From contig JBBRYS010000003.1 in assembly GCA_038237475.1 (NCBI GenBank), positions 372,001 through 436,000 of the forward strand: DNA of 64,000 bases, in the 5' to 3' direction. Below are positions 34,399 through 41,686 of the stretch, piece after piece. Both the position numbers and the translations under genes were made by a program. Source of the stretch: JAOAPY01 sp038237475. GTDB lineage: Bacteria > Acidobacteriota > Blastocatellia > Pyrinomonadales > Pyrinomonadaceae. Every line of letters starts with the position of its first letter. Within the stretch, counting starts at the first letter, position 1. The notes beneath the pieces were generated by a model. The model had not been told where the DNA came from, ran no database searches, and saw nothing but the letters and a program-made list of their open reading frames with translations.

Positions 34399-35118
34399 AT
34401 GAGTGTGAATCTTAACCTTCAGGAATTGTTTGGCGGGATCGATATCTATCTCTTCGATCAGTTGTTGAGAGGCCGGATTGTGCCGGGGATGCGTGTGTTG
34501 GATGCGGGCTGCGGCGGGGGACGCAATATCGTCTACCTGCTGCGGAGTGGCTTTGAGGTTTGTGGAGTTGACGAAGCGCGCGAGGCGATTGATTACGTGC
34601 GAAAGATGGCTGAGACACTAAGGGAAGAGAGCGGAAGGATGGGGGAGAAAGCGACGCGCACTTCATCCTTGCGGCCTCAGGGAGAAGTTGGTGTGGCGCA
34701 CGAAGAGCACGCAGGATGCGTGCGGTCCCAGGAGGACTTCCGGGTGGAGGCGGTCGAGCAGATGTCCTGGGAGGATGAGAGTTTCGAGGTCGTGCTGAGC
34801 AGTGCGGTACTGCACTTTGCGCGCTCGCAAGAACATTGGCAGGCGATGATGAATGAGATGTGGCGTGTGCTCAGGCCCGGTGGAATCTTTTTCGCGCGGC
34901 TCGCGTCGTCGATTGGCATCGCGGATCAGGTGCGCTTGCTGGAGGGCCGTCGCTATCGGCTACCGGATGGCAGCGATCGCTTTCTGGTGGATGAAGAGAT
35001 GCTGCTTAGGACTGCTGCCAACCTGGGTGGAGAGTTTCTGGATCCGATCAAGACGACGGTGGTGCAGAACCTGAGAGCGATGACGACGATAGTTTGGAGG
35101 AAGGGGCTTGGAGCGTGA
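34399..35118 (+). CDS. Class I SAM methyltransferase with repeat-derived insert
   Basis: A 239-residue methyltransferase from ATG 34399 (MSVNLNLQELFGGIDIYLFD). The core motifs are MRVLDAGCGGGRNIVYLL, VCGVDEAREAI, FEVVLSSAVLHFARSQEHW and RVLRPGGIFFARLAS. Between the second and third strands (about residues 77-115) lies an unusual charged insert (GRMGEKATRTSSLRPQGEVG). Its DNA carries the palindromic repeat at 34707-34732, so the loop appears to have grown by repeat insertion without breaking the frame. Its substrate is unknown. Confidence 0.82.
   Translation: MSVNLNLQELFGGIDIYLFDQLLRGRIVPGMRVLDAGCGGGRNIVYLLRSGFEVCGVDEAREAIDYVRKMAETLREESGRMGEKATRTSSLRPQGEVGVAHEEHAGCVRSQEDFRVEAVEQMSWEDESFEVVLSSAVLHFARSQEHWQAMMNEMWRVLRPGGIFFARLASSIGIADQVRLLEGRRYRLPDGSDRFLVDEEMLLRTAANLGGEFLDPIKTTVVQNLRAMTTIVWRKGLGA
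34707..34732 (+). repeat. Palindromic repeat inside a coding region
   Basis: GCACGC-AGGAT-GCGTGC followed by GGTCCCAGG matches the unit at 21169 at 24 of 26 positions, with the 6-bp stem intact and loop changes only. It encodes HAGCVRSQ within the methyltransferase. Confidence 0.75.
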
Positions 35119-35231
35119 AACGTATGTTTGCTTATGGCATTGAACCCCTGTTGGTGCTTTGTTCTTTGATTTTGTTGCGTGAGTAGTTAGGTCTTTCTAA
35201 AATTGAGCCACGAACAGTAGAAATCAAAGCA

Positions 35232-35592
35232 CAAAGTTCAAATCTCCTTCCCATCTATTCACGCTCAGCCTCCGCTAGCATCGTGTCACCGTTTTGCGGA
35301 CGATTGAAAATAGCCCAGCGGTTTATCGCTGGGATCGGTCGGAAGTGAGACGAAGTCCGTGAAGCGGACGGCTGAAAAAGTTAGAGTATCCGATGATTAC
35401 ATTCAGCCGTCCGCTTCACGGACTGCCAATCGTTGTGCTCTGTCCCCAGCAGTAAACTGCTGGGCTACTATCAGTTGTCCGCTTTGCGGACTTAGAACTC
35501 AACCTTTTCGGCAAGCCCTTTAGCTTGGTGCGTTGAGCTTGAGCTTGAGCTTGAGATCCAAAGTTCAAAGCTCCTTCCCATCTATTCACGCT
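35232..35592. repeat. Composite palindromic island flanked by 34-bp direct repeats
   Basis: The centre is a perfect 23-bp inverted repeat (35354-35376 and 35402-35424; half-site AGTCCGTGAAGCGGACGGCT). Outside it lie inverted copies of TAGCCCAGC..GCTGGG (35311-35333 and 35446-35468, 19 of 23 matching) and GTCCGC-TTTGCGGAC units. Together they make a roughly 200-bp imperfect palindrome (about 35290-35492). Direct repeats at 35232-35265 and 35559-35592 (33 of 34 bases; CAAAGTTCAAA...CATCTATTCACGCT) flank the island, and the right copy encodes the last codons of the O-antigen-ligase-like gene. A TTGAGC hexamer run lies at 35533-35555. No gene is present in the 463-base gap 35119-35581. Confidence 0.85.
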
Positions 35593-37081
35593 TGGCAATC
35601 ACCACCACTGTTCCCATCAACCACCAGAAAACCAGAGCCACCACCCCAGCGCCGAAGTTGTAGTTGACGAGCGAACTCGCAAAGAAGCCGGCCAGCGCGC
35701 CGGTCGCGCCCAGTAGCAGACCATGCCGGTTAGTATCGCCGCTATCACGTGTAATCCGTTCGCCGCGTGAGACGATCTGCCAGAACACAATCATGATCCA
35801 AAGCCAGAACCCGACCGCCGGCAGGCCGCGGTCGAAAGCCAGTTGTAGCGGCGTCGAGTGCAGGTGTATCAACACACTTCCGGGGAAGCCCCATTCCGTC
35901 CAGTGCAACTTCACGGCATCCATCCCATGACCAAACACCGGATGGACCAGCAAACGGGAAAGGCCATTGCGCGCTACTGTCAGGCGCAGGGATGAGCTGT
36001 CGTCGCCAAGTGACAGTGCCTGGTGAGCTCGCGTCTGCCAGACGACGACGCCTCCGAATGCCAGCACAAAGGTGATTGCTGCGGTGACCAGAAAGCGTGC
36101 CGCTGTTCCTTTGGCCGCAGCGCGCCAAATCAGAACGCAGCCGCCGAGCGCAAAGGCAACCAGCACGGTGCGCATGGCGGTGAAGGCAATGCCGAAAGCG
36201 AGCATCGCACCCGCAATCAGCGCCAGCTTAAAGCGACGATTGGTTCCATGGTTTTGCAGGTTCGCCAGCGCCAGACCCAGCGACAGTTGCGCGAGCATCT
36301 GCAGAATCTCGGCGAAGTACGAGTAGTGACCAGTCCAACCGGAAGCGCGAAAGCGATGCAGGCTTTGAGTGCCCGCTACTCCCGCTGGAGACGTCTGGGC
36401 TTTCAGATATCCGCTGACTACGAAGCCGGGCCATTCGGCATGCTCGCCGTGCGTGATGACGCTGACTGAAAGCCTTTGGTAAGGTTCGGTTTGTCTGATT
36501 ATCCGATCGATATCTGCCACCGAATAGACGCGTTGCCCGCCAACTCTCCAGATGGCATCGCCGGGTTCGACTGCCACGATCGCAGACGTTGTGTCAGGGC
36601 GGGTATCGAGATGGCTGAAAGGCGAATCAGCGGTAACTGAATTGACCACCACCCCACGGCCACGGGCCAGATCCACAACACTCCACATCGTCCCGGCGAT
36701 GCCGGACAAGATCATAATCGAAGCCAGCAGCACGGCCGTGCGCCGCGTGACAATGGCCTGGGTCAGATAGAAAACGAAAAGAACCGAAACGGACTGCAGC
36801 TTGCCAATGCTAATGCGAGGCTCGTCGGAAAATAATGACGAAGCAATCGTCCAAAGGAAGAAGAGCCAGATGGGCAGGTCGAGTTTAGTGCGGCGAATTC
36901 CTGTGCGATGCGATGCGAGTGTACGGATGAGCCACCCCATGGCGGCAATGCCTAAACTGATCTCAGCTCCGGCGATCGAGTGGGGGGCGAATGCGGCAAA
37001 GAGAAAAAAGCCGGCGATTGCGACGCGCTGACCGAAGGTCGAGCCCGGGCTGGGCCTGAGATCTGAGGCCGGTGAAGTCAT
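35582..37081 (-). CDS. O-antigen ligase-like membrane protein with PDZ-like periplasmic insert
   Basis: A 499-residue membrane protein of the Wzy_C/WaaL type. It has about ten to twelve helices and the conserved long loop RLTVARNGLSRLLVHPVFGH then HLHSTPLQLAFDRGLP. These proteins join polysaccharide chains to a lipid or protein acceptor, or polymerise repeat units, on the periplasmic face. Unusually, residues about 145-222 form a PDZ-like insert (AIVAVEPGDAIWRVGGQRVY-SVADIDRIIRQ...GEHAEWPGF) in a loop between helices. The last codons (AKRE, stop) lie in a 34-bp sequence that is duplicated downstream on the far side of the palindromic island. Confidence 0.85.
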   Translation of the reverse strand: MTSPASDLRPSPGSTFGQRVAIAGFFLFAAFAPHSIAGAEISLGIAAMGWLIRTLASHRTGIRRTKLDLPIWLFFLWTIASSLFSDEPRISIGKLQSVSVLFVFYLTQAIVTRRTAVLLASIMILSGIAGTMWSVVDLARGRGVVVNSVTADSPFSHLDTRPDTTSAIVAVEPGDAIWRVGGQRVYSVADIDRIIRQTEPYQRLSVSVITHGEHAEWPGFVVSGYLKAQTSPAGVAGTQSLHRFRASGWTGHYSYFAEILQMLAQLSLGLALANLQNHGTNRRFKLALIAGAMLAFGIAFTAMRTVLVAFALGGCVLIWRAAAKGTAARFLVTAAITFVLAFGGVVVWQTRAHQALSLGDDSSSLRLTVARNGLSRLLVHPVFGHGMDAVKLHWTEWGFPGSVLIHLHSTPLQLAFDRGLPAVGFWLWIMIVFWQIVSRGERITRDSGDTNRHGLLLGATGALAGFFASSLVNYNFGAGVVALVFWWLMGTVVVIAKRE

Positions 37082-37151
37082 ATTGGACGGAGCCTTACTG
37101 TTGACCGTTTCCCCTCAATAGTTTCGGAGATGTCGAGTACGGTCTTATGCG

Positions 37152-37188
37152 GGGAAAACCCGACTGAAGTCGGTACTCTGAAAGCCTG
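37152..37188 (+). repeat. Covarying hairpin repeat, copy 3
   Basis: GGGAAAACCCGACTGAAGTC then GGTACTCTGAAAGCCTG. The variable stem pair is A-T, a compensatory change against copies 1 and 2. It sits between the divergent ligase and TPR genes. Confidence 0.82.
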
Positions 37189-37374
37189 TTTACAAACCAG
37201 GATACTGGCCTTTTGAGAAGTGCGTTGACACTCATCAATTTCGCGTGTTAGCGTATTGGTTCGAACGGCTGCCCCTGCTGATTCGTTCGAAATAATTTGC
37301 CAGGTACTACACCTGCAACTTCTACCCCGCCTTATTTTGACTCAGCCAGTAATAAGGGACACATAATACACGCA

Positions 37375-39666
37375 ATGGCTTTCGAAAAGGCTAAGGTCGT
37401 AAAGGCCGCAGAAAAGTTCCTTTCGACCGGGAACATCCCGGCCGCAATCAAAGAATACCGTCAAATTGTCGAGCATGACGAGGGCGATTTCACCGCGCTC
37501 AACATGTTAGGGGATTTGTGTGTGCGTGCCGGCAACAAGGAAGAGGCGATCAAATGCTTTGCCCGCATCGCGGAACACTATCGCGAACAGGAATTCACCC
37601 TGAAAGCGGTAGCAATGTACAAGAAGATAGATCGCCTTAACCCACGCAATCCGGAAATAGCCGAGAAACTCGCCAGCCTCTATGCAGTGCAGGGATTGGT
37701 GGTGGATGCGCGGGCTCAATACTTGATCGTTGCTGAAGCTCATTCGCAAGCGGGCGACGCCAAGGGTGCGCTCGCTGTGCTTCATAAGATGGCCGATCTC
37801 GATATTCAAAATACCGAAGTGCGGCTGAAGTTGGCCGAAGCCTATCTCAAGAACAACTTGCAGCCGGAGGCGGCCCAGGCTTTCTGCGAGGCCGGTGCGC
37901 GTCTGCTGGAAAGCCGATCTTATGAAAAGGCACTCCAGGCGTACGCGCGTGCCCTCGAGCTGCGGCCGCAAAACCAGACAGTTCTGGAAGGCATGGTAGC
38001 AGCGCATATCGCGCTGGGGACCGCTTACGAAGCAGCCGAGTTGCTGGAAAAATTAGTCACGGACAAGCCGGACGCTCCGGCTCTGATTTCACTCCTCTTG
38101 ACTGCTTATCTTGAAGCCCATGACGCCCCGGGCGCCGAGCGCGCCACCTCGATGTTAATGACGCACGACGCGTCGAACTATACGCGTTACCTGGAAGTTG
38201 CGCGGCTGCATCTGAACGCGGGTGATATAGATGCTGGCGCCAGAGTGCTCTCAGGCATTGCTGAACGGGCGCTCGCCGGTCGCGAGGAAACGCAGTTACT
38301 CGAGTTGGTTAACGAAGTGCTGGCTCGCGATCCGGAGCAGATTGCCGCCTTGCGTCTGCTGGTGCGTATTCATTGGTGGCAACGAGACACTGACAAGCTG
38401 CGCGCCGCTCTCGAGAGATTAACGGAGGCAGCCGAAGCCGCTGGTCAGACAGAAGATGAACGTTATGCCCTGACTCAGTTGGCCAGGCTGGTGCCCGATG
38501 AACGCAAGTACGCTGAGCGCCTGCGGGAACTGGGTGGCGCCCAGGAAGAGGAGCCAGTAGACGACCCTCTGGGCCTGCCGGATTCAAGCGTACAAGAAGT
38601 GCCTACGTTCGAGAGTTTTGCGATTGTGCAGGACGACCAAATGGGCGCTGGAAATCAGCCAGTGCAGGCGTCCGGCGATGAGTTTGAGTTTAATTCCGTG
38701 GCCACTGAGGCGGCTGATGCCGTTCCGGATCCGAGTTCCTCGTTCGCGGACTTGAATGAAGGATTCGAACGTGCTGGCGAAGCTTCAACACCGCTTTTCA
38801 CGGGAAACGAGGGCGATAACTCAGACAACCGAGAAGTTGATTTCAGCGCTGCGATGTTCGATGCCGGAACCGCGACCGCCGATTCAGCTCCGGATCTGGA
38901 ACGGCGCAAAGCCATGTTGCGTCAGGAGCTGGAGAGCGTCGATTTTTATATCAGCCAGGGCTATGTGGACATTGCTTCGGACACGCTGGAGATGCTTGAG
39001 CGCCAATATGAAGGCGATCCTGGTATCGCCGAGCGCCGCGCAAAACTTGGCCAGGTGACCCAGGTTGCACCGGTCATCGCGCCTGACGAATTTTCGAGCG
39101 TGGGCGGCGAAAGGGACGGACAAGCCAGCACTCCCGTAGCCGAGGCAGTCGAGCCGGGCACGATAGGACACATTGCCGGTGTCGCTACGCCGACAATCGA
39201 TGCCGGACTGGCCGATGTCTTTGAAGAGTTCCGCCTGGCTGCAGAAGACGAAGAGAATGCGCCGGCTGAAGATTACGAAACTCACTACAACATGGGCCTT
39301 GCGTACAAGGAGATGGATCTCCTGGATGAAGCCGTGCGCGAATTCCAGACTGCGGTGGGCCTCGCGATGCCCAAAGATGGCACGCCGCGTTACCTGCAGT
39401 GCTGTAACCTGCTGGGCCACTGTTTCATGCAAAAGCAATTGCCGAAGGCTGCGGCTATCTGGTTCCGCAAGGGCCTGGAGGCGCCGGGCCACACTGAAGA
39501 CGAGTATCAGGCGCTTCGTTATGAAATGGCTTTAGCCTTTGAGCACATGGGCGATATCGGTAAGGCCATCGATACTTTTACAGAGGTCTACAGTGTTGAC
39601 GTTGCTTATCGCGACGTAGCCGAAAAGCTCAGTGAACTGCAGACGCAAAAAGCGGAAAAAGCCTGA
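37375..39666 (+). CDS. Large TPR-repeat protein
   Basis: A 763-residue soluble protein from ATG 37375 (MAFEKAKVVKAAEKFLSTGN). In-frame upstream codons are open to 37297, but that part reads as non-coding and AAGGGA lies about 15 bases before this ATG. TPR units begin at once (IPAAIKEYRQIVEHDEGDFTALNMLGDL; KEEAIKCFARIAEHYREQEFT) and fill residues 1 to about 420. A low-complexity acidic linker (DDPLGLPDSSVQEVPTFESF ... EGDNSDNREVDFSAAMFDAG) precedes two further TPR blocks at the C-terminus (THYNMGLAYKEMDLLDEAVR). There is no signal peptide. Such proteins scaffold complexes. Its partner is unknown. Confidence 0.85.
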   Translation: MAFEKAKVVKAAEKFLSTGNIPAAIKEYRQIVEHDEGDFTALNMLGDLCVRAGNKEEAIKCFARIAEHYREQEFTLKAVAMYKKIDRLNPRNPEIAEKLASLYAVQGLVVDARAQYLIVAEAHSQAGDAKGALAVLHKMADLDIQNTEVRLKLAEAYLKNNLQPEAAQAFCEAGARLLESRSYEKALQAYARALELRPQNQTVLEGMVAAHIALGTAYEAAELLEKLVTDKPDAPALISLLLTAYLEAHDAPGAERATSMLMTHDASNYTRYLEVARLHLNAGDIDAGARVLSGIAERALAGREETQLLELVNEVLARDPEQIAALRLLVRIHWWQRDTDKLRAALERLTEAAEAAGQTEDERYALTQLARLVPDERKYAERLRELGGAQEEEPVDDPLGLPDSSVQEVPTFESFAIVQDDQMGAGNQPVQASGDEFEFNSVATEAADAVPDPSSSFADLNEGFERAGEASTPLFTGNEGDNSDNREVDFSAAMFDAGTATADSAPDLERRKAMLRQELESVDFYISQGYVDIASDTLEMLERQYEGDPGIAERRAKLGQVTQVAPVIAPDEFSSVGGERDGQASTPVAEAVEPGTIGHIAGVATPTIDAGLADVFEEFRLAAEDEENAPAEDYETHYNMGLAYKEMDLLDEAVREFQTAVGLAMPKDGTPRYLQCCNLLGHCFMQKQLPKAAAIWFRKGLEAPGHTEDEYQALRYEMALAFEHMGDIGKAIDTFTEVYSVDVAYRDVAEKLSELQTQKAEKA

Positions 39667-39788
39667 TAGGAAATCAGGTGAAGAGGAATTGCCGGGCTCG
39701 TGACAGCTCTTAGTTCCCCGACACTAAGGCAATTCGAATCCCTTCCTTGACTGTTGTCGTTTCCCGCCCGTACCATCTCCCTGCAATT

Positions 39789-40184
39789 ATGTCGGCTAGG
39801 CTCAGTGTCATCTTCTACATCATCCTCTGTCTCGAGATCGGGCTCGTGCTGACGCTTGCGCCCTGGATTCCGCAGGGTTTTTTCGGCTTGAGTGATTGGG
39901 GCAATAATTATTTCCTGCTTTATGCGGCGCGCAAAACCGGATTTTATGCCCTACAGACAGTCGTTGCCTCAGGCTGGGTGCGCGGAGCGGTAACCGGTGT
40001 GGGACTCCTGAATTTGGGGATCGCTTTTTGGGAAATCTTTACTTTTAAACAGACCGTGAGCGCGCTGCAGCGGGAAGTTGCGGGAACTGGAAGCACAACC
40101 AAAGATGAGGCTCGACCTCTCTCAAACAATCACCTATCTGATAACCAGCAGCACGACGACGCCAGTCACGACGCCGTCAACTGA
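39789..40184 (+). CDS. Small membrane protein upstream of thiE
   Basis: A 131-residue protein from ATG 39789 (MSARLSVIFYIILCLEIGLV). Three hydrophobic segments are visible (about residues 5-23, 38-55 and 61-77). A hydrophilic C-terminal tail follows (TGSTTKDEARPLSNNHLSDN). I do not recognise the family. The last 80 bases overlap the thiE start in another frame, which implies translational coupling if both are expressed. Confidence 0.6.
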   Translation: MSARLSVIFYIILCLEIGLVLTLAPWIPQGFFGLSDWGNNYFLLYAARKTGFYALQTVVASGWVRGAVTGVGLLNLGIAFWEIFTFKQTVSALQREVAGTGSTTKDEARPLSNNHLSDNQQHDDASHDAVN

Positions 40185-40746
40185 CGATTTCGAACATCTC
40201 CTCAATCTCATTTCGGCTGCTGTAGCTGCCGGCGTCAATCTAATTCAACTTCGAGAGAAAGCATTGAGCGCACGATCGCTTTATGAGCTAACCGTGCGCG
40301 CAGTTGAACTGGCGCAGGGAAGCGCTACGCGTTTGCTGGTCAACGACCGAGCGGATATTGCTCGCGCCGCCGGAGCGGATGGGGTTCATTTGACTACGCA
40401 ATCCCTGAGCGCGAGCGTGGTGCGGCGCTGTTTCGGCAGCGAGTTGCTGGTCGGAGTTTCAACTCATTCACTTGCAGAAGTCTGCGCCGCCGAAAGCGAA
40501 GGTGCGGACTTCGCAGTCTTCGGTCCGGTGTTTGAAACCCCGTCGAAGGCGCGCTACGGCGGGCCGCTGGGGTTGACTCGTTTGGCGGAAGCCGCGCGTA
40601 CGGTCGCGCCCTTTCCAGTGATAGCTCTTGGTGGAGTTACAAGGGATAACGCAAGTGAATGCCTGCGCGCCGGAGCTCGAGGCGTTGCCGGCATCAGGCT
40701 TTTCGCAGATGAAAATGATTTGACCCCAATCGTAAGACCTGAATAG
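40105..40746 (+). CDS. thiE: Thiamine-phosphate synthase
   Basis: A 213-residue TIM-barrel enzyme that joins HMP-PP and thiazole phosphate to thiamine phosphate. The motifs GVNLIQLREKALSARSL, LLVNDRADIARAAGADGVHL, GVSTHSLAEV, DFAVFGPVFETPSK and PVIALGGVTRDNASECLRAG are those of the ThiE family, including the pyrophosphate-binding Arg/Lys and Asp residues. The start ATG 40105 (MRLDLSQTITYLITS) gives the usual length; it lies inside the preceding gene. thiD follows 47 bases after the stop, so the two probably form a thiamine operon. I saw no TPP riboswitch upstream. Confidence 0.93.
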   Translation: MRLDLSQTITYLITSSTTTPVTTPSTDDFEHLLNLISAAVAAGVNLIQLREKALSARSLYELTVRAVELAQGSATRLLVNDRADIARAAGADGVHLTTQSLSASVVRRCFGSELLVGVSTHSLAEVCAAESEGADFAVFGPVFETPSKARYGGPLGLTRLAEAARTVAPFPVIALGGVTRDNASECLRAGARGVAGIRLFADENDLTPIVRPE

Positions 40747-40793
40747 CGCCAACTGGCATCGCAAGCTTGCCCTACATTGCTCGCGAGACCACG

Positions 40794-41621
40794 ATGAATC
40801 TCACCATGCAGCAAAACGCTCAGCCTGTGGCACTGACGATTGCCGGCCTCGATCCTTCCGGTGGAGCGGGTATCGTCGCTGATATCCGCGCGTTCACTGC
40901 CTTCGGTTATGCAGCGGCCGCTGCGATTACTTCCGTTACCTTTCAGAACGACGAGCGGGTTTTTGGCGCAGAGCACCTGTCCGCTGGGACTCTGCGCGGG
41001 CAAGTGCTCGCCGTCCTCGACCAGGGCACGATCGTCTGCGCCAAGACGGGGATGTTGCCTACTCGTGAAATCGTGACCGAAGTAGCGCGTTTGTTTAGCG
41101 AGACCAGTCTGCCGGCGCCGGTGCTTGATCCGATCCTACGCTCATCATCCGGTTATGATCTGATCGAAGAGGACGCGCTGGAATGTATGGCCAGGGAACT
41201 GTTTCCTTTGGCGCGCGTGGTGACCCCAAATGTTCCAGAGGCTGAGCGCATTACCGGGTTAAGGATTGGTGATGTTGAGGGAATGCAAGCTGCTGCCGCC
41301 ATGCTGCGCTCGCTCGGCGCTCCTGCCGTCCTCATTAAGGGGGGGCACCTGGGATCACAGGGTGCGGGCCTGTTGAGCGCGGGTAAGATGCAATCTGACT
41401 CAAAGGGAGAAGCGATTGATTTGCTTGATAATGCCGGCGAAGTGGCAGTCTTTCGCAGCGAATGGATCGCCGGTCCCAACCTGCGCGGCACCGGCTGTAT
41501 GCTCTCGGCCGCGATTGCGGCATGTCTCGGCAAGAACCTGACATTGGAACAGTCAATCGATCGGGCCAGAGAATTTGTCGCCGCGGCTCTCAAGACAAAT
41601 GCGGCCCTTCATCGTGGATAG
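40794..41621 (+). CDS. thiD: Hydroxymethylpyrimidine/phosphomethylpyrimidine kinase
   Basis: A 275-residue ribokinase-fold kinase that phosphorylates HMP to HMP-PP, the substrate of ThiE. The motifs ALTIAGLDPSGGAGIVADIR, TFQNDERV, VLDPILRSSSGYDLIEEDAL, LFPLARVVTPNVPEA and the anion-hole/catalytic GTGCMLSAAIAA are all present. ATG 40794 (MNLTMQQNAQPVALTIAG) and ATG 40806 are both plausible. The pathway context with thiE immediately upstream makes the call secure. Confidence 0.94.
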   Translation: MNLTMQQNAQPVALTIAGLDPSGGAGIVADIRAFTAFGYAAAAAITSVTFQNDERVFGAEHLSAGTLRGQVLAVLDQGTIVCAKTGMLPTREIVTEVARLFSETSLPAPVLDPILRSSSGYDLIEEDALECMARELFPLARVVTPNVPEAERITGLRIGDVEGMQAAAAMLRSLGAPAVLIKGGHLGSQGAGLLSAGKMQSDSKGEAIDLLDNAGEVAVFRSEWIAGPNLRGTGCMLSAAIAACLGKNLTLEQSIDRAREFVAAALKTNAALHRG

Positions 41622-41686
41622 TACGGACTTTAAGTTTTGACGCGGCGTAATCACAGCTCTGAGCTACTTCACGACGGCTATCTTAA

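Noticed and set aside
40184..40794. Possible TPP riboswitch controlling thiE-thiD
   Set aside because: The thiE start lies inside the preceding gene and no thi-box pattern was found upstream of 39789.
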